Below are positions 32,957 to 40,819 of a stretch of 64,000 bases of DNA, piece by piece. The position numbers were made by a program, and so were the translations under genes. A model generated the notes under the pieces. The model searched no databases. It saw nothing but the letters and a program-made list of their open reading frames with translations, and had not been told where the DNA came from. The stretch covers positions 1,570,001-1,634,000 of the forward strand of contig NZ_CP074436.1 of NCBI RefSeq assembly GCF_016858305.2, written 5' to 3'. Each line of letters begins with the position of its first letter. Positions within the stretch are counted from its first letter, which is position 1. This stretch comes from Polaribacter sp. Q13. GTDB lineage: Bacteria > Bacteroidota > Bacteroidia > Flavobacteriales > Flavobacteriaceae.

Positions 32957-33856
32957 TTAATCAGCCTTTATACTTTTAATTAATAAGGATTTAGAGCGAT
33001 TTCTTTTATTGAGGTATTCATTAAGCGCAAGAGAAGCGAAAATAAGACTTCCACCAATTAAAATCTTTTGAATATCTGCCTCTTTATTCCAAATAACAAG
33101 ATTGACAATTAAACCTATTGGAACTAATGCATTATTCATAATTGCTAACGAGCCTGCATTTACCATGACAACACCTTTGTTCCAAAAAAAATAACCTACA
33201 CCAGAAGCCACAGCTCCTAAATATATTAGTATTCCCCACTGAACGAATGTAGTTGGCAACTTTTCTGTTGAACCAAAAATGAAAAAAGCAATAAGCGCTA
33301 CTATAAACGCACCAATAAAAAACAATCCAAAAATAGTATGCTTTGGGGTACTTTCTAATTCAGACGTAGCTTTTAATAAATGCTTGTAAGCAACTTGACC
33401 AACAGCAAAGCAAAGATTAGCTCCCTGCGTAATCATAAAACCTAAAAACACATTTTCGTTAATACTTGAGTATTGAATATAAGCTGCTCCTAAAACAGCA
33501 ATTAAAGCAGTAAGTAAATGTCTTTTATGAAACCGCTTACTTAAAATATCATTTAATAAAGTAATGTAAATTGGTGTCAGCACACTAAAAAGTAATACTT
33601 CTGGCACCGTAAGAAATTGAAACGATTGAAAGTAAAAACAATACATCAAGCCTAATTGAACCGATCCAATTGCGATAAGTTTTAAAATTGTGTCTACTTT
33701 AATTTTCTTCAGCCTTAAGAAAGGCAAAAATATGATGGTAGCAATCCCTATACGCATCAATACAGAAAACCAAGCATCTACATACCCTGAAAGATATACA
33801 CCAATTAAGCTAAACGAAAAAGCCCAAATCATAGTAACACCAAATAAATACTTCAT
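32957..33856 (-). CDS. EamA/DMT-superfamily exporter
   Basis: 299 residues with ten predicted transmembrane helices in two EamA halves ('MIWAFSFSLIGVYLSGYVDAWFSVLMRIGIATIIFLPFL' and 'YLGAVASGVGYFFWNKGVVMVNAGSLAIMNNALVPIGLI'). It resembles the carboxylate/amino-acid/amine exporter group. The substrate is not deducible. It lies 48 bp downstream of an HxlR-type regulator on the same strand, which probably controls it. Confidence 0.9.
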   Translation of the reverse strand: MKYLFGVTMIWAFSFSLIGVYLSGYVDAWFSVLMRIGIATIIFLPFLRLKKIKVDTILKLIAIGSVQLGLMYCFYFQSFQFLTVPEVLLFSVLTPIYITLLNDILSKRFHKRHLLTALIAVLGAAYIQYSSINENVFLGFMITQGANLCFAVGQVAYKHLLKATSELESTPKHTIFGLFFIGAFIVALIAFFIFGSTEKLPTTFVQWGILIYLGAVASGVGYFFWNKGVVMVNAGSLAIMNNALVPIGLIVNLVIWNKEADIQKILIGGSLIFASLALNEYLNKRNRSKSLLIKSIKAD

Positions 33857-33904
33857 ATAAAAAAAAACGAGATAAACAATAAATTAATCAGACATTACTT
33901 TAAA

Positions 33905-34219
33905 CTACTCAATACTTTTTTCAAACAGCAAACCACCTTTATACATTCCTTTTAAAACAGGACGAATATCGATTCCTAATTGTGTTAAGCTATACTCTAC
34001 TCTAGGCGGAACTTCAGGAAAAACCGTTCTAATAACTAAACCATCATGCTCTAACTCTTTTAACTGTTTAGACATCATGCGTTCGCTAATATCCGGCATA
34101 AGCCGAACCAATTCACTATACCGTTTATCACCCTGAAAAAGATGTAAAATAATGGTACCTTTTCTTTTTCCTTTAATGGTATTTATAAAAGTATCTATAG
34201 GGCAATAACTTTTTTTCAT
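33905..34219 (-). CDS. HxlR-family transcriptional regulator
   Basis: 104 residues. Typical HxlR winged helix: 'CPIDTFINTIKGKRKGTIILHLFQGDKRYSELVRLMPDISERMMSKQLKELEHDGLVIRTVFPEVPPRVEYSLTQLG'. Cys6 is the redox-reactive cysteine position used by HypR/YodB-type members to sense quinones or disulfide stress. It is divergent from a YhdH-type reductase gene with 140 bp between, an arrangement that suggests control of both sides (inference). Confidence 0.93.
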   Translation of the reverse strand: MKKSYCPIDTFINTIKGKRKGTIILHLFQGDKRYSELVRLMPDISERMMSKQLKELEHDGLVIRTVFPEVPPRVEYSLTQLGIDIRPVLKGMYKGGLLFEKSIE

Positions 34220-34359
34220 TTTTTTTTAGGCTTACACGCTTTATAAACAGACAAAACAGCACAAAATGTTCGTTAGGATACAATTTGTAAGTTCTTGTTT
34301 ATCAGTTTAATTTAAGCGAACTTTGATGTAAAAATAAGAATAATACACAAAAGAACAAT

Positions 34360-35358
34360 ATGGATAATCAATCGAATTACAAAGCTTTTAGAGTTGAAGA
34401 GAAAGATGGAAACTTTATTTCTTCCGTTAAAGAAATTGCCTTTACACCATTAGAACAAGGCGAAGTCTTAATAAAAGTGCACTACAGTTCTTTAAATTAT
34501 AAAGATGCTTTGTCTAGCATTGGAAATAAAGGTGTAACTAGAAATTATCCGCACACCCCAGGAATTGATGCTGCCGGAACAGTAGTTTCTTCAGAATCTA
34601 CTAAATTTAAAGAATCGGACAATGTTATTGTCACTAGTTACGATTTAGGAATGAATACAGACGGAGGCTTTGCGGAATACGTTAAAGTGCCCGCAGATTG
34701 GGTAGTGAAGTTACCTAAAAATCTTTCTATGAAGGAAGCAATGACTATTGGAACTGCAGGTTTAACCGCAGGTATGTCTGTATTAAAATTAACGACATTG
34801 GTAAAACCAGAAGATGGTGCTATTGTTGTTTCAGGTGCTACAGGTGGCGTTGGATCTACAAGTATTGCTATCTTAAAAAAACTAGGTTACAAAACAATTG
34901 CCATTACAGGAAAAGAATCTGAAATTGATTTTTTAAAGAACCTAGGTGCAGATGAAATTATGATGCGAAAAGATGTTGAGGAAATGGCAAATAGACCTCT
35001 TTTAAAACCTCTTTTTGCAGGAGGAATTGATACCGTAGGTGGTGTAATTCTTGAAAACATTATTAAAGCAACAGCGCCAATGGGCGTGATAACTTGTTGC
35101 GGAAATGTAGCTTCTCCAAAACTTGATTTAACTGTATTTCCTTTTATTTTAAGAGGAATTACATTGATAGGTATTGATTCTCAGAATTACCCAATGTCCT
35201 ACAGAGAAAAAGTATGGATCAAACTAGCTAATGAGTGGAAAAATGACGGTTTAACCGAGGCTTCTGCAGAAATTTCTTTAGATGAATTAAGTGATAAAAT
35301 AGATTTAATGTTGCAAGGAAAACTGAAAGGAAGAACCTTGGTGAATTTAGATTTGTAA
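34360..35358 (+). CDS. YhdH/YhfP-family quinone oxidoreductase / acryloyl-CoA reductase
   Basis: 332 residues, medium-chain dehydrogenase without zinc. 'HYSSLNYKDALSSIGNKGVTRNYPHTPGIDAAGTVV' is the typical N-terminal domain, and 'VVSGATGGVGSTSIAILKKLGYKTIAITGKESE' is the NADPH-binding fold. E. coli AcuI of this family reduces acryloyl-CoA, important in DMSP metabolism. Whether this one does that or reduces quinones is not decidable by eye. The divergent HxlR gene suggests an inducible detoxification role. Confidence 0.9.
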   Translation: MDNQSNYKAFRVEEKDGNFISSVKEIAFTPLEQGEVLIKVHYSSLNYKDALSSIGNKGVTRNYPHTPGIDAAGTVVSSESTKFKESDNVIVTSYDLGMNTDGGFAEYVKVPADWVVKLPKNLSMKEAMTIGTAGLTAGMSVLKLTTLVKPEDGAIVVSGATGGVGSTSIAILKKLGYKTIAITGKESEIDFLKNLGADEIMMRKDVEEMANRPLLKPLFAGGIDTVGGVILENIIKATAPMGVITCCGNVASPKLDLTVFPFILRGITLIGIDSQNYPMSYREKVWIKLANEWKNDGLTEASAEISLDELSDKIDLMLQGKLKGRTLVNLDL

Positions 35359-35433
35359 ATTATATAAAGTTCCCCCAATGCAAAATTTAGAATAGGTTAT
35401 TTACTTTAATACTATAACCTTTATATTTTGTAG

Positions 35434-35471
35434 AACTTAGAATGCCTCTTAAATGTGAGGCATTCTAAGTT
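35434..35471. terminator. Hairpin between convergent genes
   Basis: 15-bp perfect stem (AACTTAGAATGCCTC and complement) with an 8-nt loop. It lies between the stops at 35358 (+) and 35501 (-). The T-tracts are short, but the location fits a shared terminator. Confidence 0.75.
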
Positions 35472-35500
35472 TATTAAAATAATACACGAAAGACATATTG

Positions 35501-36364
35501 TTAATTTAAAACATATCGATCCCAAAATTTAGAATTGCTATCAGCCTTTGCTCCTAAATTAAAAATCCACCAATTTTCTACGCAATCAGAATAATCGACA
35601 CCGTCATTATGAATGTAAGACCATTCATGCGGAAATCCATCAGGAAACATTTTTGTAATAATCGCATCCGCCTCTACCCATAATTTTCTTGCTTTTTTGT
35701 TAGGTGATGTTTTTGCTAACTTTATCCATTTAGCTTCTTTAGCTCTATACGCCGGAGTTTTATAAGGGCCTCGATCTCCCCATGCTTCTTCTTTATCAGC
35801 GTTTCCGTCATCCAAAGCAAAATAAGTCGCTTTCTCTTTTACATACTGTAAATCCAAAGCTTCTGTATGGTCTTCATTCCATTTGCTATGCTGCACCACA
35901 ATTACATTCGCCTTTACAATTTCTTCAGAAACCGTTTTAAGCACTTCAGCAATCCAATCTGCCGTAATATTTGATTGTCCTGCTTCTTGTACCCAAACTT
36001 TACCTCCTTTATTTAAAACTGTAATCGCTTTTTTGGTTATCTTTTTTACAGAACCCTCCCAGTCTGTATGTGCATTTGTCCATTTTCTACCAAATACCAT
36101 CTTAAATAATTTATCTGAAGGAATAAATTTTCCTTTCTGAATTCCGACAGCTCCGGCAACGGCATAATATTTAACGCCTTTAAGATCTTTATGCAACAAT
36201 AAACTCCCTAAAGCTGCTTGCGCATGAATGTCATCTGGATCTGGTTTGCTATCAAACTGAGCAATCAAAAGGTCTTTATTTTTATCGAAAAACGGACGTT
36301 CAGTTGCTGTAATCAAACTAGAAAATGCTATAAATAGGATACCTAATATTGTTTTTAAACTCAT
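35501..36364 (-). CDS. Secreted nucleoside-hydrolase-like protein
   Basis: 287 residues with a signal peptide (about residues 1-20, cleavable by signal peptidase I). 'LIAQFDSKPDPDDIHAQAALGSLL' near the N-terminus resembles the D-x-D-P-D-D-A metal-binding loop of inosine-uridine hydrolases and of DUF1593 (Sde182-like) proteins. The rest is not close to classical nucleoside hydrolases. A periplasmic or extracellular glycosidase-like role is possible. It is monocistronic as far as can be seen. Confidence 0.65.
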   Translation of the reverse strand: MSLKTILGILFIAFSSLITATERPFFDKNKDLLIAQFDSKPDPDDIHAQAALGSLLLHKDLKGVKYYAVAGAVGIQKGKFIPSDKLFKMVFGRKWTNAHTDWEGSVKKITKKAITVLNKGGKVWVQEAGQSNITADWIAEVLKTVSEEIVKANVIVVQHSKWNEDHTEALDLQYVKEKATYFALDDGNADKEEAWGDRGPYKTPAYRAKEAKWIKLAKTSPNKKARKLWVEADAIITKMFPDGFPHEWSYIHNDGVDYSDCVENWWIFNLGAKADSNSKFWDRYVLN

Positions 36365-36517
36365 AATTATTTAAATATAAATTCTAAAATGTTCATCATT
36401 TTATTTGCTTCCATAAAGATAGTTTGAACCGACTAATAAAACAAATCCTTCCACTCAAGAAATTTCTAGAAATAGTTTTTCCAATAACTTTGACAAAATA
36501 ATTTTGGTGGATTAATT

Positions 36518-36541
36518 ATTAATCGTAATATTGCAATGAAT
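36518..36541. promoter_or_regulatory. ArsR operator 1, in the arsR promoter
   Basis: ATTAATCGTAATATTGCAATGAAT, an imperfect palindrome of ArsR/SmtB type, 16 bp before the arsR start codon. It is nearly identical to 36904-36926. A TTTG at 36489 and TAATTATT at 36513 could be the -33 and -7 boxes, which would place the operator at the start of transcription. Confidence 0.65.
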
Positions 36542-36556
36542 AAATAAAGAAACAAA

Positions 36557-36889
36557 ATGGGATTAGCAAAAACTGAAATGTTTACCGATCAACAAAATGA
36601 AATTGCCTTGTTTGCAAAAGTTTTTGGTCATCCGGCAAGAGTGACTATTTTACAACATTTGTTTAAACTGAACTCTTGTGTTTGTGGAGATTTAGTAAAC
36701 GAAATAGGATTGGCGCAACCAACAATTTCGCAACATTTAAAAGAATTGAAACATTTAGGGTTGATAAAAGGAAACGTAGAAGGAACTCGCGTTTGTTACT
36801 GTATTCACAAAGAAAACTGGACAGCAATGAAAACAGTGATGTCAGAGTTTTTAGATCAAGATTTATCTCAAAAAACAGATTGCTGTTAA
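36557..36889 (+). CDS. arsR: ArsR-family metalloregulator
   Basis: 110 residues. Winged helix with the metal site on helix alpha-3: 'NSCVCGDLVNEIGLAQPTISQHLKELKHLGLIKG' contains Cys41 and Cys43, corresponding to the ELCVCDL arsenite site. Further cysteines are at 80 and 82, and a C-terminal CC pair follows. It represses the ars operon until As(III) binds. It is the first gene of arsR-DUF6428-arsC-acr3. Confidence 0.95.
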   Translation: MGLAKTEMFTDQQNEIALFAKVFGHPARVTILQHLFKLNSCVCGDLVNEIGLAQPTISQHLKELKHLGLIKGNVEGTRVCYCIHKENWTAMKTVMSEFLDQDLSQKTDCC

Positions 36890-36903
36890 AAAAATTTACA
36901 AAT

Positions 36904-36926
36904 ATTAATCGCAAAATTGCAATAAA
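36904..36926. promoter_or_regulatory. ArsR operator 2, inside the operon
   Basis: ATTAATCGCAAAATTGCAATAAA, a near copy of the arsR-promoter operator, 13 bp before the DUF6428 start. It suggests a second, internal ArsR-controlled promoter. Confidence 0.65.
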
Positions 36927-36939
36927 CAAATATAACAAT

Positions 36940-37407
36940 ATGAAACTATCAGAAGTAAAAGTAGCTTTAAAAGCTTTAAAAACAATTGGTTTTCAATTAC
37001 CAAACGGAGAATTAGTACCAAATCATTTTCATGTAACAGAAGTTGGTAAAATCACCAAAAAATTTATTGATTGCGGCGGAACCGTTAGAAACGAAGAAGT
37101 AGTAAACTTCCAACTTTGGAACGCAGATGACTATGACCACAGATTGCATCCTGAAAAATTATTAAACATTATAGAACTTTCTGAAAAGGTTCTAGGCATC
37201 GGAAATTTAGAAATTGAAGTAGAATACCAAGCAGAAACCATTGGTAAATTCGGATTAGATTTTGATGGAACAAACTTCTTATTGACTTCTAAACAAACAG
37301 ATTGTTTGGCTAAAGATAATTGCGGAATTCCGGAAGAAAAACCAAAATTACAATTTTCAGACATACCAGTTGCAAACACTTGTACACCTGGAGGCGGTTG
37401 TTGCTAA
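36940..37407 (+). CDS. DUF6428-family protein of the arsenic operon
   Basis: 155 residues from ATG 36940 (MKLSEVKVALK); the frame is open further upstream, but that part overlaps arsR and its operator. The family is known to me only as DUF6428, found in flavobacterial ars operons. Cysteines at 'IDCGGT', 'QTDCLAKDNCGIP' and the C-terminal 'NTCTPGGGCC' could bind arsenite or a metal. This resembles arsenic chaperones such as ArsD in concept, not in sequence (inference). Confidence 0.8.
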   Translation: MKLSEVKVALKALKTIGFQLPNGELVPNHFHVTEVGKITKKFIDCGGTVRNEEVVNFQLWNADDYDHRLHPEKLLNIIELSEKVLGIGNLEIEVEYQAETIGKFGLDFDGTNFLLTSKQTDCLAKDNCGIPEEKPKLQFSDIPVANTCTPGGGCC

Positions 37408-37440
37408 AATAGAACCTGAGGTTCTATTAATTATAATACT

Positions 37441-37538
37441 CAAAAAAATCTGCGAACATCTGCGTAATCTGCGGGAAATAATATTAATCTATTCAATATT
37501 ACCCCAAAGATTTCACAGATTTACGCAGAATAAAACAA
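37441..37538. repeat. Short intergenic repeats (TCTGCG type)
   Basis: ATCTGCG-type units (CTGCGAACATCTGCGTAATC and TTCACAGATTTACGCAGAAT) in opposite orientation between DUF6428 and arsC. Similar 'cacagatt' fragments lie at 63815-63830 and 63957-63977. Confidence 0.55.
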
Positions 37539-37608
37539 TACTCCAATTGTTTAATAAAAGAACTTAACAAGCTTACCAAAAATATAAAAAAATCAACTTT
37601 TAGAAAAA

Positions 37609-38241
37609 ATGATCACAACACAAACTACCCTATTTTCAGAAATAGAAAACGTAATTAAAGGTTTAAACTTTGCCTCGATTACAGAAGAACGTAAAACTGT
37701 TTTACAGCCTTTAGCAGATTTTATTCAAGATAAGGTTTCTAATCAGCAAGAAATTAGAATCAATTTTATTTGCACTCATAATTCTAGAAGAAGCCATTTA
37801 TCACAAGTTTGGGCACAAGCAATGGCTAGCTATTTTAACGTTAAAAATGTATTTTGTTATTCTGGAGGAACAGAAGCTACTGCTCTTTTCCCGATGGCTG
37901 CAGAAACGTTGAAAAACCAAGGTTTTCAGATTAAAACAATTTCAGAGGGTAAAAACCCTATTTATAGTATAAAATACGGAGAGAACACACATCCTATTAT
38001 TGGGTTTTCTAAAAAATTAGATGACGATTTTAATCCGAAATCTGAGTTTGCAGCAATTATGACTTGCTCACAAGCAGATGGCGGTTGTCCGTTTATTGCA
38101 GGAGCAGAAAAACGTATTCCAATTACTTTTGATGATCCAAAGGCATTTGACAATACACCTCAACAAGCAGAAAAATACCAAGAAAGAAGTTTGCAAATTG
38201 CAACGGAATTATTTTACGTTTTCTCTCAAGTAAATTTATAA
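37609..38241 (+). CDS. arsC: Arsenate reductase (low-molecular-weight phosphatase type)
   Basis: 210 residues. The P-loop is 'CTHNSRRS' (Cys55 to Ser62), the C-x5-R-S form used by thioredoxin-linked arsenate reductases and by phosphatase-like ArsC of Bacteroidetes. Further cysteines in '[12 protein letters not shown]' can supply the resolving thiols. It reduces As(V) to As(III) for the exporter encoded 2 bp downstream. The N-terminal 50 residues are an extension common in this subgroup. Confidence 0.92.
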   Translation: MITTQTTLFSEIENVIKGLNFASITEERKTVLQPLADFIQDKVSNQQEIRINFICTHNSRRSHLSQVWAQAMASYFNVKNVFCYSGGTEATALFPMAAETLKNQGFQIKTISEGKNPIYSIKYGENTHPIIGFSKKLDDDFNPKSEFAAIMTCSQADGGCPFIAGAEKRIPITFDDPKAFDNTPQQAEKYQERSLQIATELFYVFSQVNL

Positions 38242-38243
38242 AA

Positions 38244-39290
38244 ATGGCTTCAAAAAAATTAAGTTTTCTAGATAGTTATTTAACTTTATGGATATTTGTT
38301 GCCATGGCGATTGGAGTAAGTTTAGGGTATTTTATACCAACGTTTCCAGATATTATCAATTCATTTAGTAGTGGAACCACCAATATTCCCATTGCCATTG
38401 GATTGATATTAATGATGTATCCGCCTTTGGCGAAAGTAAATTATGCTCTGTTACCTAAAGTTTTTAGAAACACTAAAATCTTATCAATTTCACTGATTCT
38501 AAACTGGATTATTGGCCCTGTATTAATGTTCATATTGGCGATTACATTTTTACGTGACTACCCAGAATACATGGTCGGACTTATTTTAATTGGTTTGGCG
38601 CGTTGTATTGCCATGGTTTTGGTGTGGAATGATTTAGCTGAAGGAAGTGCTGAATACGGAGCTGGATTAGTCGCTTTAAACAGTATATTTCAAGTTTTTG
38701 CATACAGTTTTTATGCGTGGCTTTTTATCACCGTGCTTCCACCCTATTTTGGTTTTGAAGGTGCAATTGTAGATATTTCTGTAGCAACGATTGCAGAGAG
38801 TGTGGCTATTTACTTAGGAGTTCCGTTTGTTCTGGGCATTTTAAGTCGACTTATTTTAGTGAAATTAAAAGGAGAAGATTGGTACACTAACAAATTTATC
38901 CCTACAATTTCTCCATTAACATTAATTGCGTTGTTATTTACCATTGTAGTAATGTTCTCTTTAAAAGGAGAATTAATTGTAGAAATACCAATGGATGTTT
39001 TAATTATAGCCGTTCCATTATTAGTTTACTTTACCTTAATGTTTATCATTGGGTTTTTCTTTACAAAAGCTACAGGGGCAGAATATGATAAAACAGCAGC
39101 CGTAGCATTTACAGCAGCAGGTAATAATTTTGAATTAGCGATAGCAGTTGCCATTGCTGTTTTCGGTTTAAACTCCGGACAAGCTTTTGCAGGAGTTATT
39201 GGTCCACTAGTTGAAGTACCTGCTTTAATATTATTAGTGCGCGTTTCTTTTTGGTTGCGAAAAAAATACTATTTAAAAGCAGAAGGATAG
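38244..39290 (+). CDS. acr3: ACR3-family arsenite efflux transporter
   Basis: 348 residues with ten transmembrane helices. The Acr3 signature '[18 protein letters not shown]' with the essential cysteine (Cys121) is present, as is '[21 protein letters not shown]' in helix 9. It exports As(III) from the cytoplasm. It follows arsC by 2 bp and ends the operon before a strong terminator. Confidence 0.96.
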   Translation: MASKKLSFLDSYLTLWIFVAMAIGVSLGYFIPTFPDIINSFSSGTTNIPIAIGLILMMYPPLAKVNYALLPKVFRNTKILSISLILNWIIGPVLMFILAITFLRDYPEYMVGLILIGLARCIAMVLVWNDLAEGSAEYGAGLVALNSIFQVFAYSFYAWLFITVLPPYFGFEGAIVDISVATIAESVAIYLGVPFVLGILSRLILVKLKGEDWYTNKFIPTISPLTLIALLFTIVVMFSLKGELIVEIPMDVLIIAVPLLVYFTLMFIIGFFFTKATGAEYDKTAAVAFTAAGNNFELAIAVAIAVFGLNSGQAFAGVIGPLVEVPALILLVRVSFWLRKKYYLKAEG

Positions 39291-39336
39291 CCAAATAATA
39301 AAATCAATTGATTCAAATAAAAATACATTCATAAAA

Positions 39337-39364
39337 AAAACGCCTCATTTTCATGAGGCGTTTT
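39337..39364. terminator. Bidirectional terminator between acr3 and sucC
   Basis: AAAACGCCTCAT-TTTC-ATGAGGCGTTTT, 12-bp perfect arms with A and T tracts on both sides, between convergent genes. Confidence 0.9.
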
Positions 39365-39382
39365 CAATATATTTAAAACTAC

Positions 39383-40585
39383 TTATTTCGCAGCTTCTAA
39401 AACTTCAGCAACTTTATCTGCAGCTTCTTGAAATTCTGTAGCAGAAATAATTTCCATTCCAGAATTGTCAATTAATTCTTTTGCTTCTTTAGCATTTGTT
39501 CCTTGTAATCTACAAATAATAGGTACATTAATTTTGTCTCCCATACTTTTGTAAGCATCTACAACACCTTGTGCAACTCTATCACAACGTACAATACCTC
39601 CAAAAATATTTACTAAAATAGCTTTTACATTTGGGTCTTTTAAAATAATTCCAAAAGCAGTTTCTACTCTAGCTGCATCTGCAGTACCACCAACGTCTAA
39701 AAAGTTAGCAGGCTCTCCTCCAGATTCTTTAATTAAATCCATAGTTCCCATTGCTAAACCAGCTCCGTTTACCATACAACCAACGTTTCCATCTAAATCT
39801 ACATAGTTTAAACCAGCAGCTTTTGCTTCCACTTCAATAGGATTTTCTTCACGTAAATCACGCATTGCTGCATAATCTCTATGTCTATATAATGCATTTT
39901 CATCTAAAGAAACTTTAGCATCAACTGCCATAATTTTAGAATCCGATGTTTTTAAAACCGGGTTAATTTCAAACATAGAAGAATCTGAACCTATGTAAGC
40001 TTTATATAAATTAGTAACAAATTTTGTCATTTCTTTAAAAGCAACACCAGATAAGCCTAAGTTAAAAGCAACTTTACGTGCTTGAAAAGGCATAATTCCT
40101 AATAAAGGATCTATTTCTTCTGTAAAGATTAAATGCGGAGTTTCTTCTGCAACAGTTTCAATATCCATTCCACCTTCTGTAGAATACATAATCATATTTT
40201 TACCAGTTGCTCTGTTTAATAAAACAGACATATAGTATTCATCTGGCTCAGAATCTCCAGGATAATATACATCCTCACAAATTAAAACTTGGTTTACTTT
40301 TTTACCTTCCGCAGAAGTTTGTGGCGTAATTAGCATCATTCCAATAATGTCATTGGCAATACTTTCTACCTCTGCTAAGTTTTTAGCCAACTTAACTCCT
40401 CCACCTTTTCCACGCCCACCTGCATGAACTTGCGCTTTAATTACGTGCCATCCTGTACCAGTTTCTGCAGTTAATTGTTTTGCTGCATCTACAGCCTCTT
40501 TATGGTTGCTTGCAACAATTCCACGTTGAATTCTAACGCCAAAACTGCTCAAAATTTCTTTTCCTTGATATTCGTGTAAGTTCAT
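39383..40585 (-). CDS. sucC: Succinate--CoA ligase (ADP-forming) subunit beta
   Basis: 400 residues. ATP-grasp domain ('MNLHEYQGKEILSSFGV', 'VIKAQVHAGGRGKGGGVKLAK') and the C-terminal CoA-binding/flavodoxin-like part ('FLDVGGTADAARVETAFGIILKDPNVKAILVNIFGGIVRCD'). It catalyses the substrate-level phosphorylation step of the citric acid cycle together with SucD, which is not in this window. The gene stands alone. Confidence 0.97.
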   Translation of the reverse strand: MNLHEYQGKEILSSFGVRIQRGIVASNHKEAVDAAKQLTAETGTGWHVIKAQVHAGGRGKGGGVKLAKNLAEVESIANDIIGMMLITPQTSAEGKKVNQVLICEDVYYPGDSEPDEYYMSVLLNRATGKNMIMYSTEGGMDIETVAEETPHLIFTEEIDPLLGIMPFQARKVAFNLGLSGVAFKEMTKFVTNLYKAYIGSDSSMFEINPVLKTSDSKIMAVDAKVSLDENALYRHRDYAAMRDLREENPIEVEAKAAGLNYVDLDGNVGCMVNGAGLAMGTMDLIKESGGEPANFLDVGGTADAARVETAFGIILKDPNVKAILVNIFGGIVRCDRVAQGVVDAYKSMGDKINVPIICRLQGTNAKEAKELIDNSGMEIISATEFQEAADKVAEVLEAAK

Positions 40586-40819
40586 TTGTAAAAATTTTAT
40601 TATCGATTCAAAAATACAAATTCAAATATAAAAAGATGCATAGTTTTCATTAAAAAAAATTATCAATGCTATTTTGCCTTAATTTCATAAAAAAATAAAA
40701 TTAAAAGTGTAACAATCTAAATTATGAAGCGTCTTTTAAATAGTTAAAACCCACTTTGATTTTCTCATTAAAAAATAGAATCAGTTTGTAATCTTAACAC
40801 ATAATCAACCAAAAATTAT

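Noticed and set aside
36499..36506. TAATTTTG as the -7 box of arsR
   Set aside because: It matches the consensus, but no -33 element lies at the right distance, and the operator would be far downstream. The TTTG/TAATTATT pair is as likely, so no promoter was called.
36676..36939. Upstream extension of the DUF6428 reading frame
   Set aside because: It overlaps arsR out of frame and crosses the second ArsR operator. The ATG at 36940 gives a protein-like start.
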